From positions 1,364,001-1,428,000 of the forward strand of contig KV748191.1 of NCBI GenBank assembly GCA_001692895.1: DNA of 64,000 nucleotides, in the 5' to 3' direction. The translations under genes and the position numbers were made by a program. The notes below the pieces were generated by a model, which saw only the letters and a list, made by a program, of their open reading frames with translations, was not told where the DNA came from and did no database searches. Numbering within the stretch: position 1 is the first letter of the stretch; each line of letters begins with the position of its first letter. The stretch is from Cenococcum geophilum 1.58. Taxonomy: Eukaryota; Ascomycota; Dothideomycetes; Gloniales; Gloniaceae. Below are positions 33,816 to 45,693 of the stretch, piece after piece.

Positions 33816-34529
33816 TTAGACATTCCCTGGATTGTGAACGCGTAGGGTGCGGAGAAAACGAGTGGGTCTTTGAGTTGAGGCCTATCCTGGCTGTTACACG
33901 GGAAATGAAAGGCGCCCGCCAGATCCCTTCGTGTGGCAAAAGTCACTTTTCGTATTGGGCGCTTTTGGCGCTTTTGCTTGGGTTAGCATGCTGTAGGCAC
34001 CCCAGCTAGCGCAATTTTATTAGCAAGCCCTACTAAAACACCTCAACATCATAATGCCAACGAAATACTGCAAAAGGTAGCCCCAAAAACACCGATTACA
34101 GATTTTATTTGAGGAAGTTAAGTAAAAAGTTGTGATGTATGACGTTACAGCCGTACGTTCTTGCCATTCTTTTATTAACCAGCTGCTGATTATATAGGAA
34201 AATCCTCTACTAGAGTCTTCCCCTAAACTTCTACTATTTATACGCTTTATTCGCGTTCCTAATATTAATAAAAATAAGCCAGTGGAGGATTAGCTTAAGG
34301 TTATAATGGAGGACGTATTATATATGTTAAATGAGATGTATAAGGTGCTACAGGTGGTTAAACGGTTTAATTAGCGATTATTTAGTATAGAGGATCGATT
34401 AAAGGTAGTAGAGGAGGGCTTAAAGGAGGCTAAGAAAGTTACTGCCGTAAAGGCTTAATTAGCTTTAGGGTCTTAATATTAGAGGTATAAGGAAGTAGAG
34501 AATTAAAAATAGTTACCTAGTCATCGCCT
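33816..34529. other. Transition into the RIP-degraded block
   Basis: Normal composition to about 34010, with short GCGCTTTTGGCGCTTTTGC repeats at about 33957-33977. After that the sequence turns TA-rich and probably belongs to the 3' end of the piggyBac-like element; its left terminus and TTAA duplication could not be located. Confidence 0.4.
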
Positions 34530-35112
34530 GCTAAATAAAAGCTATTAAAGCACTAAAGGCATAGAGGAAGCCTATAAACCTCGCATTTATATACTATTCG
34601 CCGTATTTATATTATAAGCTTCCTAGCCTCCTTCTATTTACATATTTAGTATCTTAATAAGCCCTTATAGCCTTGCTTCTTTATAAAACCTTTAATAGAG
34701 TGGTGAGTTTGCGTATATCGTTAAATTACAGGTAGTAGGGTTTTAGTAGTAACGTAGGTACTTTTTTAATTTATTCTGATATTTTTATAACTAGGCCTAG
34801 TACTAGGTTAATATTGCCTAGGCTTTTATAGGACTAGATAAAGATAACGCTTAGTATCTTATTTAGTTAACCCTATCTTTTAACTGCCTATAATAATAAG
34901 GTTCTATACTAATTATATACGGAAGCGGCGGTAGGTATAAAGGAATAGCTTACTTAAGGTCTAAAAGATATTCTTGCTAATAATATAGGCGTTAATTATA
35001 GCCGTATTAAGCGCCTAAAAGAATAAGGGTATCTAGGTACGTATAGTAGTGATCTAGGTAGTATAGTAGCTTTAAAGTTGATTATAGATATTAACGCCGC
35101 CTATTTAGTTAT
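34530..35112 (-). pseudogene. piggyBac-like transposase, C-terminal part (RIP-degraded)
   Basis: On the minus strand from 35112 downward the reading shows the piggyBac (DDE_Tnp_1_7) signature IGGVNIYNQL, i.e. the family GGVDxADQLR with two substitutions, then a stop and SYYTT. It continues IINAYIISKNIF and, further down, DTKYVNRRRLGSL. It continues the reading interrupted at 41354, on the far side of the copia insertion. Many TAA/TAG codons at former CAA/CAG positions make it non-functional. The 3' limit is approximate. Confidence 0.75.
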
Positions 35113-35298
35113 TATTGGAAATATAGGGTGACTCACTAATAACGACTACTCGAGTAGGGTTATAGTGATATTGGTTAATTCTTATTAATAGGAATAAGGA
35201 AAGGGGTAAGGAACTTAAGGTTCCTTACCACACTAGGGCNANATTAACACGTNACGGCAATATNCTTTATACGANGGCAACTTNCCTTATTCCNAANA
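35113..35298 (-). repeat. Left LTR of copia element 1
   Basis: 186 bp, alignable end to end with 41168-41353. It contains ten or so N positions between about 35240 and 35297; each corresponds to a defined base in the other LTR, which points to unresolved read differences between repeat copies. Confidence 0.9.
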
Positions 35299-35472
35299 CT
35301 AGCAACTCTTCTTTTTATAGTTGCTATATATATATATACAAACAGACAGTATATAATAATACCAGACAATATATAATAAAACCAGACAATATATAATAAT
35401 GCGGTAGTTGGTAGAATTTAGTAGATAATATAAAGACGGGTAGGCCGCTAAGACGCTAGTAGTAAGCAAGCT

Positions 35473-35502
35473 AATAGCGATTTTCTATACCGGGCATGGA
35501 AA
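35473..35502. repeat. Hairpin next to the 3' LTR of copia element 1
   Basis: GATTTTC and GAAAATC arms around ATACCGGGCATG. The surrounding block (GCTAATAGCGATTTTCTA) is shared with copia element 3 at 54272-54303, where the arms are a perfect 9-bp inverted repeat. Confidence 0.6.
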
Positions 35503-38500
35503 ATCCTAATTAGTTAGTAGAAGTCTACACCACCACCTAAATTAATTAGGTGTGGCGCTCTTAGCAAGGATCTAACTAATTAAATAACTTTAACCGGCGG
35601 TCGAAGTTCTATAAGATCTTAACTTCTCTAAATTTCCCTTTTAACCTAACCTTTAACTTGTATATGTAGAGTATTTATATTAACAAACGTCTCTAGTGCC
35701 TTATTTGGGTTTACCTTTGTTATCGCATCTACTAGGTTATCTTAGCCATTAATCTATTAGATCTTAAAGAGTTCTTAACGCTTATAGGACTGCTAAAGTG
35801 CCATAATATTAATTATAAGACGCTTCTCCTTTGTAGTACTAAGCTTAATTAAATACTTATAGAGGGAATATAAGTTGGTGTATACAATTATAGGAATAGC
35901 GGGAAGTTTAAGCCGGTCTATAATTATCTTAAGGGTAGTTCTAATTACAATTGCTATATTAACTCCGCTAACTATTCTATATATCTCTAACGCTAGAACG
36001 CTTTAAGTAACGCGCTTACTTTTAGTTAAGCTCTAATAGATAAGGTTGCCGTAAATTATAAAGTTATTCTCTTTAGTAGATTTATTCGCGATAATAATCT
36101 TATATCCTAGCTGGGAGCTAAAATCTTTATTATTTATAAATAATCTATTAATAAATACAAAGAGCTTAGTGGTAGGAAGGTTAATAAACACGTAGAGTAG
36201 TCCCTTGTTGAGATAGTTTATTTACTAAAAAAGACGCTTATTTAGGGCAAGAACGTTATCCTTAGTTAGTTTCTAGTATTAAGCGGCAATAGAGAGATTA
36301 AAGGAAGCCTTAGGTTAATAGATAGAAGCCATATAAGCTCCGCGAGCGCGTTACTCCACATATCCTTACTTCGAAGAATTAACGTTAATAACGTTAATCT
36401 TCTTGCCTTAACCCTTCTAGCGTAAAGTAATAGAGCCCTTATTTAGGGAGAGGATACATCCGTTAAAGAGTAATAGTATTACTAAGTTAAGTCTTTCCTT
36501 TAGCTTTACTATAAGGTTTACCTTTACTAGCTTATCTTCTTTAAGAGCTAAGAATTGGTCGTCTCTTAAGATAATTATATCATCCATTTATATGCTAATA
36601 ATTCCGAATAGAGTTCCTATAGTTATAATAAGGAAGTAGGGATTAAATATAGAAATAGTTATTAAAAGCTTCTCTTTATGGTGCTTACTATAGGTAGCCC
36701 ACTAATAAGTTCCTGCCTCTGCGATTCTATATAATGGCTTAAGTACGACTATAATTATATCCTCGGGATATTAGTAGCGAATTTGCTCTAGAAGGTATAC
36801 TAGTATTAAGCACTAAAGGCACGTCTCTAATTGGGTGTAGGCCTAAGTAATATCTTATAGGTAAACCGCCATCCTATTCTTTATTAAGGAGGGAGCTAGC
36901 GTAATAATAACTCGTTAACTAGCTTGTTAAATTATAGGGGATTGCGTAAGGATTACTTCCTTACCATTATTGTTATAACCTTAAATAACTAGCCTTAACT
37001 TCTTAAATGGGGTATTAGTAGCTTTGCCTTTAATCTTATTAACTATTCTTAACTTAAATATACGGACTCTATTAAACTTAGTAGGGTCGTATTTCTTAAA
37101 TTTAAAGACTCCTCTTATAATAAGACTGTTAATCTCCTACTTATTAGATGCTTAAAAAGGAACTCCTAAAGTTATAATACGGCCTTCCTTTTAAAGCTAT
37201 TTTACGAGTTCGAAGTTAGCCTTCTCTTTAGCTGTTATAAAGGCCATTAATAGTTTATCTTTATTCTTAATAGCAGTAACGAATTACTCTTTAAAATCGA
37301 CAAAATGTTAGCAATTTTATAATCCCTTTAGGCGACCTCTACCGCGTTATAGTTGCGGTACGTCTACTATAATTATATTAGAATCGCCTTCGCCTTCTAA
37401 AGCACGTTAATTGTGGTTCTCCTTTAGGGTATCCTCTAGGGCATTCTATAAAGGCTTGGAGCTATTATCCCTATAGTAGGGCTTAATAATAGTTAAGCGG
37501 AATTAAGTGGGTTTATAGGGCATCTAAAGAGTATAAGTTTAACTATTAATTATAATGAGTTTATATAGGCCTAACTATCCTCCCTTTTTACGCCATACGC
37601 ATACCTCCGATTAGAGTGGCAGATTAAGCATAGTTAAGGTATTTAGGCCATTTCTTATTCCTAGTACGTCATTAACCTAGCGCATGGCGTAGAGATATTA
37701 CACCTCCTTTATTACCTTGCGAATAGCCTCAGCTCATTACACAATAGAGGGAGATAGTAGAGAATTGTTAGTTATTTAAGGGTAGGCGCTAAAGACTAGT
37801 AATATAGGTACGAGCCCATCTAGGCCAGCGGTATCGTTAATAGCCTTAACAGCTATCTATAGGATAAGCTCTTTACTAGCACCCTCTAGTTCTAAAGAAA
37901 TAATCTCATATACGCGGCGTAATAGCGTATAATATCGTTCTACTTTTCTAATACTATTATATGCCTTAATAGGGACTTCCTTAACCTTAATTGTCATTAC
38001 CTTTACCTATTATCGAAACTCCATAGATAAGAAGTTCTTTTTTACATTATAAACGATTTAATTAGGGGGTCCTAGGTAGACATTAATTTAGCATAATTAA
38101 AGAGTATCCTATATATTCCTAGCTAATATATCTTTTAAAAAGCGTGTAGCTTAGAAGGAGGTTAAGAAGTTAATAACTTAGAGTACTAGCTTACCGCTAA
38201 GATATATAATATCTATAATAATGCAGAAGTTAAAGTCGTAATTATCTTTAAGAGTAAACTTAAATCGGCCAGGGGACTTCTAGTTTATTTAGTAGTAGTA
38301 GTAGTACTTTATAAGATATTTAATTACCTTAACCTTAACTTTATAACCTACTCGCTAAAGGACCCTAAGTAATTAGTAAATAGATAGGTGGCCAAAATGA
38401 TGGTGTAGTTAACGTAACTCTAACTTAATTAGGTGGCTCTAAGTAATGCTCCTTTCTAGCTGTTAAAGGAGCAATTAAGGGTGACCCTACTTGCGTATAA

Positions 38501-40784
38501 CGGGCACCTAATTATCTCCCTAGATAAGTATATTCTTAAGGTTATTAAGCTTAACACCTAATTTGTTTATATCTTAGATACAGAATAGGAATGGGGTGTT
38601 CGCGGGGATAATATAGAAAGTAATATATCCTAACGGGGTTTGGACCTTAATTGTGCTAAGAGAGATTATAGTACCCTTACTAAAGCAAATTATATATTGG
38701 CCTGCTGTTAATTAGTTAATTTAAATAGAGTTATTAAGCTGCTAAAGAGCTTAAACTTAAGGCTTTCCTACTATAGATACTCCTGCGGCTCTAGTATCTA
38801 GTATAATACTATAGAAGACGTTCGCCAAGTATCTATCATTAAAGGAGAACGCGGAACTTTCCTTTGGCTTATTAAAGATATCTAACTTTATAATAGAATG
38901 GAGTATAGATTAGTTATTAAGGATAGCGACAGTTTATATACCATTTACCTTACTATACTCGGTAAAGTATTAGTTAAAAGAGTAGTCCTCAATTTCCATA
39001 TCTATAAGGAGCTATTTAGCCTCATTAACCTTACCCTTAAGATCTTCTTCGCCTTTATATTAAACTAGAAAGTTTTAAAAGTAGGCTATAGTAACCTCTT
39101 AGTTTCCGATATTTTATATACTCTGGCAAAACCTATTATATACCTCCTTTTATCTATTAAGAGGGTGTCTAGTTAACTAGTAATTTGGCTTTTTATAAAT
39201 ATAGCACTTCTTCTAACAATTACTCCAAAGTGAACCTCTATAAGGACCTCCATAATTACCTTATAGTTGATATTAATCATACCCTTTACTATATCCCCTA
39301 CTACGTCTACTATATATTTAATCAGTCCAGTTATAATTATATTAGTCAGCTAGGTTAATTAAGGTAGGTTAAAGTTGGGCATTAAATTACTATACTTCTT
39401 AAGAGCGTAGAGCGGTGCTAATAGAGGATCTTAATTAGGCATATACTCCTTTATAAGTACTTATAGGGTTAAAAAGAGCAAGATTATATTCTTTAATACC
39501 TTAGCATACGCTAATAACTTAATCGCATAGGCTAAGGTCCTCTTAATATAATTTAAATAAACTACACTAAATTATCTAAAGTTAATTAAAGAGCTTTTAA
39601 AGATAATTAAGCCGAGAGACACCTAGGTTCGTAGCAATAATTCTTAAGAAGGTAGTCTCTCTCCACTCCAATATATATTACTACTTATTCTCTTCTATTT
39701 TAAAGTGGCATCTTATCTTATATATTATTTAGTTAAAATCGTATCCTTTTTCTACTAAACGATTATAATAGAAGGTACTGGCGCGGCCCTTAAGTATAAC
39801 AGAATAGGTATTATAATATTAGTTAGGTTTTAGTCTAACCTTCTAGTAACAGTTATAGAAGATACGCAGCTTCAAATTAAGAATGTTATATAGTTCCCTA
39901 CTAAACTTCTTCTCTTAGTCTATATAGAGCTTTATAAGCTCTATAAGCATTTTTAAAGTACCTCCGAGTAGTATTAGACTATATTAAAATTATATTAAAG
40001 ATTAAGATAGGGATTGCTTTATAGGCTGTAGTAGAGATATAGGGCTTAGTAGAACACGGTATAGTACCTAATCTTCCTATAGTAGAGTTTAAAGGTTATT
40101 AAATCGCAAAGCAAGGGGATCTTGCGCTTACTCTTAAGGGGTAGTAGTTAATATTACTAGTTAAATTAGTGGATCCTAGGGAGCTAGAGATAGAGGTAGA
40201 AGCAATAAATACAAAACATAAGAACTTGTACCTAAAGCAATAGAATTAGAACGCGTCTCTATTAGCGTATTATTTAGATTCTATCATAAGTTAAGCTTCC
40301 TCTTAGTACGTAGTTGGTGCTTAACCTCTTATAAAGTCCATTCATACTCTTCTTTTACGTTAATAACTTACTCCTAGATATTATCTCTAATAGCACCCCC
40401 ATCTATAGGGACAAATACTCTATTCTCCTAAAGGAAGTTACAGAAGTCTTATATAACGTCCTTCTTCACAAGAGCCTATATTTCCTTTATCCATTTAATA
40501 AAGTCCTCCTTTATATAACACTATAGCTCGGTATTATTATATTCGCTATCTATATAGTATACTATACAGTATACTAAGAATCTATTTAGGTCCTATTCCT
40601 TAGCGTTTATAGGGTTAATATCTATATCCTACGTCTCCAGGTTAATGCTTTTCTCGTACTTCTTTAGGTAGGTTAACGCCATAGTAGGTATAGAATTAAC
40701 GGGGTGTCGTACATTAAAGGTAAGTAGGGTTTTTAGCTTTATAGAATCTCATAGGTTTGCTATTAAAAGGTAGGTAATTAAGAT

Positions 40785-40965
40785 GTTGTTAACGCGTTTT
40801 AGACGTTAACTTTAGGACCGTAGGTTTAGTAATACTTCTAACCTAAAGTACTCGACCAAATCTTTATATGCGTAGTTGTTTAACGCGTTTCGGACGTTAA
40901 TTTTAGGACCATAGGTTTAGTAATACTTCTAACCTAAAGTACTTAACCAGATCTTCATAAACGTA
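40785..40965. repeat. 90-bp tandem duplication in the copia 1 leader
   Basis: Two adjacent copies (about 40785-40874 and 40875-40965), each containing TTAGGACC and GGTTTAGTAATACTTCTAACC, the latter an imperfect inverted repeat. It lies near the right LTR, i.e. in the 5' leader of the minus-strand element. Confidence 0.8.
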
Positions 40966-41167
40966 GTTATTCTATATAATAGACGCAACTTAGTATCTCC
41001 TAGTACTCAGTAACACTTCTATTACTAGTTTTCCGTAAGTCTAAGGTAGTATAGTATCGCCGGGATCTATTCCATATAAGCGTATATAGCACCCCTATAT
41101 AAAACTGTCTCTTCTATTTGAAAACCTAGCTGCTCTATAGTTGACTATATATTTAACTACTAATTAG

Positions 41168-41353
41168 TGTTAGAAATATAGGGTGACTCACTAATAACGA
41201 CTACTTAAGTAGGGTTACAGTAATATTGGTTAATTCTTATTAATAGGAATGAGGAAAGGGGTGAGGAACTTAAGGTTCCTCACTACGCTAGGGCCACATT
41301 AACACGTAACGGCAATATGCTTTATACGATGGCAACTTGCCTTATTCCCAATA
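41168..41353 (-). repeat. Right LTR of copia element 1
   Basis: 186 bp, starts TGTTAGAAATATAG and ends TTCCCAATA. Followed by the GTTAT duplication. The minus-strand sequence just inside it, CTAATTAGTAGTTAA, is the presumed primer-binding region and is also present beside the right LTR of element 2. Confidence 0.9.
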
Positions 41354-43015
41354 GTTATTATAATCAATAGAGAGTCTAAAAAGCGTTAACTTCTTAATTA
41401 AATTATTACCCTAAATATTAGCCACCAGCTTTTTAAGGAAGGAATTATATACTTACAGCTGACGTTAGTTAACTTTATTAATATCCTTACTACTATATAA
41501 GTAAGCTGTCGTTAAAAACCATACTAAATTCTTATCCTGCTATATAATTAAAAGTACTAAATTAACTACACTAATAACTATTCCTATAATAAAGTTAAAC
41601 AGTAGTCTTACCTTTTTTTTATTAGCCCTTTTATGCACCTCTAGATAGTCCTTTAAGTTTGATTAAGCCGTCCCAGCTATAGTAACCCTAAGCCGTTAAA
41701 GCACCTAAAGCAACGGAATATTAGTAAAGTAGTTGTCCAAAAATAAGTAGAATTAACAGGTCTAGAGAGGAAGCTGCCTAGTGAAATAGAGGACGTATTT
41801 GGAGGTCTTTAAGAGGATAATATCTTAGTGATCCGTTTAAGAAGGAAGCCTAAAAAAGTAACTAGGTGATATAAATATAAAGCTATAATAATATCCATAT
41901 TAATAAAGACTTATTATCTTATAGCCTTTAGGTATTAGCTTACTAGGTAATTTAATTATAGCTATAGATCGTCTAGTAAACCTTACTATTATCTTATTAA
42001 AGCTAATTATAGATCTAGGTATAACGTACTTTCTAAACGCCTCGCCTAAAGATATTATTAACAGCTTAATCTTCTTAAATATATAACGTTTAACGCCTTC
42101 TAGTAGAGGTGGTGATACGTAAAAGAAGCGCTTAAGTTGCTCCTATCTTTTTTGGCCTATAAATAAGCTAATTAAGTATTTAGGATATTTAGGATCTATA
42201 GCCTAAAGGTCTCGTACTTAAGGAACTTTAAAGACGCCTATATAGATAATAAGTTCTACCTAAATTATTAACTCGCCCGTAGAGGTCTCCTTCTACGCCT
42301 ATAATTATTTACCAGCGTATTGTCCTAATTAGTAATATCCGCTAGCGTTTTAAGAGGCTGTATAGAGGTTTATGCTAATTATAAGCTTCTTAAATACGCT
42401 AATACTAAAGAATAGCAGAAATACTCGAATTGGTAGGTCCTATTTAGATCTATACCTACTAAATACTATACTAACCTAATCTACTACCATATAGTAAGCA
42501 GAGCGCTTATTATCCTTATCTTAAGCAGAAGATTTATCAGATTAGGTGCCCGTACTAGAGCCGTAAATAGGCTTACTAGTACGCTAAGCAGCAAATATTA
42601 ACTCCTTTAGAAGGTTAATAACTTTAAGATCTAGTTTAGGAATAGTAGCTATAGGCTCCCACATAGTAGGTACGGCAGGGAAGCCCATTCTTAAAACTTC
42701 TTTAGCTAATAGCTCTAGTAATTTAGTCTTATCTACCTTATCTACCTTATCCTTAGTGGTCTTACCGCGGGCCTTAAAAATAGCTTCTAATTCGTCTTCC
42801 TTAATACCCTCTTTCTGGCTAGCTGGCCGAACCTCTTCCTGAATATCCTTACTTAGTATTACCGCCGCTAAGCTATCGTGTGTATACTGCGTTGCTTGAA
42901 AAGATTGCGAATAAGACTCCCATGCTTAAGGTGCTTTTGGAGGCCTTAGAGCTTTTGAAGCTTTTTGAGCCTTTGGAGGCTTCGGGGCTAAAGACGCACG
43001 ACGTTTTCTAGGCAT
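41354..43015 (-). pseudogene. piggyBac-like transposase, N-terminal and core part (RIP-degraded)
   Basis: The minus-strand reading starts at the ATG at 43015 (MPRKRRASLAPKPPKAQKAS) and continues, with many stops, through a Lys/Glu-rich N-terminus. It passes AIDPKYPKYLISLFIGQKR, a KRFFYVSPP step, and FRKYVIPRSIISFNKIIVRF corresponding to the piggyBac catalytic-core segment (SIDExMxxFxGR). Then come QDKNLVWFLTTAYLYSSKD and KKLTLFRLSIDYNN at the insertion point. It is interrupted at the GTTAT duplication by copia element 1 and resumes at 35112. PiggyBac transposases cut and paste at TTAA; terminal repeats were not identified. Confidence 0.85.
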
Positions 43016-43326
43016 AAGGATGATATTTTGCTGAGGCTTTGAGAATTAAATAGGCAACAATAATATTGAAGCTCTTTGATTAACTACACCACTATTCTAT
43101 ATATAGGCTTTCTAACCACGTCGCTGCTACTCACCGCAATATTCAAGATTCCGAAATTCGGAGGTGGCGCCTATACCCCTACCGCCGAGCAGTTGCACTG
43201 ACCAAGGCTTCAACACCAAGCTATATACAGTATAGAGCCTTTAGATTGGCTTAGGAGGCGTGCATATACGAATATTGCAAGAAACGGTTGCCACACAAAG
43301 GGATAACTACAACCTCATATTTCTCA

Positions 43327-43382
43327 TCACGGAGCCTTAATCTCATTGATTCTATTGGCTGGCTCTTATCGATAACTGTAGG
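43327..43382. repeat. Partial copy C of the 150-bp MITE family
   Basis: Matches the right-central part of the full copies (TCACGGAGCCTTAATCTCAT and TTCTATTGGCTGGCTCTTAT). Both termini are missing. It abuts the left arm of the inverted duplication at 43383. Confidence 0.7.
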
Positions 43383-43637
43383 GCCTACTGTACAGCGTAG
43401 AAATAAGCGGCCGATATTGGCACGTGCACAACTACTAAAAATCGATTTTTGAAGATATATTACTACTCTAATACTTTGTCATTTGCCCATTACCTCTCTT
43501 GCAATCGTGTAGACGCTTTGTATAGTGCTTGTACATGTTCTAAATCATCTTCTGGTCCATCTCCTCAAACAATCGTCGATTTTTGGTGGTTGCGCACGTG
43601 CCAATATCGGCCGCTTATTTCTACGCTGTACAGGGCC
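43383..43637. repeat. Inverted duplication with about 63-bp arms
   Basis: The left arm (43383-43446) contains TACAGCGTAGAAATAAGCGG; the right arm (43576-43637) is its near-perfect reverse complement. The 130-bp loop shows no gene. The left arm carries C-to-T changes relative to the right (ACTACTAAAAA versus ACCACCAAAAA). Confidence 0.8.
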
Positions 43638-43639
43638 TA

Positions 43640-43789
43640 TCCCTTGCAACGGTGAAGTCCTACGATAGTTGGACCGTGCACGAACACCAGAATCAAAAGT
43701 ACGCGTATGGTCACGGAGCCTTGATCCTATTGATTCTATTGGCTAGCTCTTATTCACAACCGTAGGACGAATTCCACCGTTGCAAGGGA
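43640..43789. mobile_element. 150-bp TA-flanked MITE, copy A
   Basis: Terminal inverted repeats TCCCTTGCAACGGTG (43640-43654) and its exact complement at 43775-43789, flanked by TA on both sides (43638-43639, 43790-43791). This fits a Tc1/mariner/pogo-mobilised MITE. Interior closely matches copy B at 54772, but the terminal tips differ. Confidence 0.88.
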
Positions 43790-44012
43790 TAGGCCCGCAC
43801 ATTGGGGCCACAACCAATCAAGACCTTCTCTCATCCAACACGTCATTGCTTCGTCCCAAGTGACCCAGCAGAGGGGCTCCGGCGGAATAACGCGCGACTG
43901 GACCTCTCTACCTTGCGATCGACATCTTTATCTCTACTGCTGCCTGCTGCTTCGATTCTCTTCCAAAGCCCTCGTTTGGTGTCCACCGCTGCTCCTGTCT
44001 TGATGCTCGAGG

Positions 44013-44929
44013 ATGGCGCTAGAGGCTGAGGAGGTGGCGTCTGAGAAACCGATCCTAGAGTCGCTGAAGACTCTACCTTTCAGGGATGCATTTGTAGTGT
44101 AGGTGGGACCCTTCACTCGAGTGCAATCGTTTATCCAGTGAGCTGAATCTCTGGATCAATTTCTTAGCAACTTCGGCACGGCCGGATCCACGGATTTGCA
44201 GCTCAAGTCTAGATCCGAGACGTTCAACGTGCACAAGAAGGTTCTATGCAGCCGGAGCGAGTTCTTTGGAAAAGCTTGCGAGGGTGAATTTAAAGAGGCT
44301 TCCTCGGGTGTCATAGACCTAAGTAAAGATGACCCTGACGCTGTCAAAGCTATGCTGCAGTTCTGTTACACTACCGATTATGCCTACGACGCGGCATTGC
44401 ATGCTAAGGTACGCAAATCTTAATTCAGAGCTGATGATTGTAGTCGAAGCGCTTAAACACGTACGACTACTCGATAATACGCAAAACCTACTAAATCATC
44501 TAGCAGGTCTACGCAATAGCCGAAAAATACAATATCAAGCCTCTCAAGGACCTGGCTTGCACAAAATTTGAGATAGCGGCAGATCGAGACTGGTATTCGC
44601 CCTACTTTCCAGTCACAATCGGCTTCGTCTACACATCTACCCCGCCAGACGACCGAGGGCTTCGCGACATTGTTGTCAAACTTAGCAGGGACCATTTGAA
44701 GCCACTCCTTGATCGCCCGGAATTCGAAAGCATGATGGAGGACAATGGCGATTTTGGAAAGGATTTGGTTAAGGCAATTGCTCATCGACTGGAGCCTGGC
44801 GCAGCAACGTATAAGTGCGGTGCATGCGGAAAGTTCATGACTGCCTGGCTAAATCCAAGCCGAAATTTTGTTTGCCCATCTTGCTGCACCAGCTACTCCT
44901 ACGCTTCCTGGTCAATATGGAAGCAATGA
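44013..44929 (+). CDS. BTB/POZ domain protein with C-terminal CxxC pair
   Basis: Three-exon model, 249 residues: 44013-44098, 44168-44408 and 44507-44929 (introns 69 and 98 nt, phases closed). The BTB fold is clear: NFGTAGSTDLQLKS, FNVHKKVLCSRSEFFGKAC, EGEFKEASSGVIDLSKDDPD and AVKAMLQFCYTTDYAY, then KVYAIAEKYNIKPLKDLACT after the second intron. BTB domains dimerise and often act as cullin-3 adaptors. The C-terminal end has YKCGACGKFM...FVCPSCCTSY, a CxxC-x(16-19)-CxxC zinc-ribbon-like module. The first junction is the weak point: donor GTAGGT at 44099 and acceptor CTTAG at 44167 are the only pair I found that keeps the frame. Without it the BTB frame has no ATG. It sits in a small normal-composition island between two RIP blocks. 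Confidence 0.8.
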
Positions 44930-45693
44930 GAGGCGAATGGGAAATGACGCTACTTCAATAGGGGATCAGAACTTTCATAGGGCCAACGCCGCAAGCTGAA
45001 GGTTGTCCGATGCGCATGTCGTTGAACTTCAATGTTCGCCAATGCAGTGGTGGTACCGAAAGGCTACCAAAGACAGGCCGGGAACCTGAGAGAAAAGTAA
45101 CCAGCATTCATGCGATCGAAGGATTTCGTTGGTGCGGGTAACGCATGGTGTGCGAGGTCTAACATGGATGAATGGATGAATAGTCCCAGGCCACGCGCCT
45201 GCATGAATCTCAACTGTTGTCAATCCTCTTCGAGGACGGTCTCACACAGAACTTTTCGACCAAACCTTCACCGTGACATATTGCTACAGATGTGAAGACT
45301 CAGGTCAGAGCGGCCGGCTTTTAACATGTCAACTAGTTGAGTATCTTGGGAAACAGCATGGCGAAAACGAGAGCCTAGAAGGCGTCGTTTTAGAGTTAGA
45401 CCTCAATATTACCGTCTGGCATTTCAACCACAATGCTGGAATTGGACTTTTCACATGCAAATATAGGGCTACTCTATGGACTATTTGTAGCATATGTATC
45501 CTCTCGCGGACATAAAAAATGTGCCCAAGCCTTAAAACACCTTGTGAGCTGTGTAATGGATTCCGTATAAACATTATCTAGTTTTTGCTTTCCTGGCCAT
45601 GCAAATAACTTTTAAGTAACCTGCTAGAGTTTTGTTGGCGATGTTTTATCTTACAGAAGACTCCATAGGAAACCATGATCAGAAGTTTATCGT
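44930..45693. other. Convergent intergenic region
   Basis: About 760 bp between the BTB gene and the 3' end of the membrane-protein gene. No supported coding sequence or repeat is seen. Confidence 0.5.

Larger units (their letters stand above)
35113..41353 (-). mobile_element. Complete Ty1/copia LTR retrotransposon, RIP-degraded (6241 bp)
   Basis: 186-bp LTRs at 35113-35298 and 41168-41353, flanked by the 5-bp duplication GTTAT (35108-35112 and 41354-41358). LTR ends read TATTGG/TGTTAG...CCAATA, i.e. TGTTGG...CCAACA altered by RIP-type changes. The coding strand is minus. Relic motifs in order from the right are: a gag-like region; an integrase C-side stretch with ELR-F-R...TP-AR-MTY around 37740-37660; and the reverse transcriptase site YMDDIIILRDDQ around 36600-36550. 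Integrase before reverse transcriptase is the copia order. Stops are dense throughout. The left LTR carries ambiguous bases (N) at sites where the right LTR is clean. Confidence 0.9.

Noticed and set aside
33516..33946. Short frames inside and beside the Harbinger MITE
   Set aside because: They overlap each other on both strands and have no motifs; the MITE structure explains the sequence.
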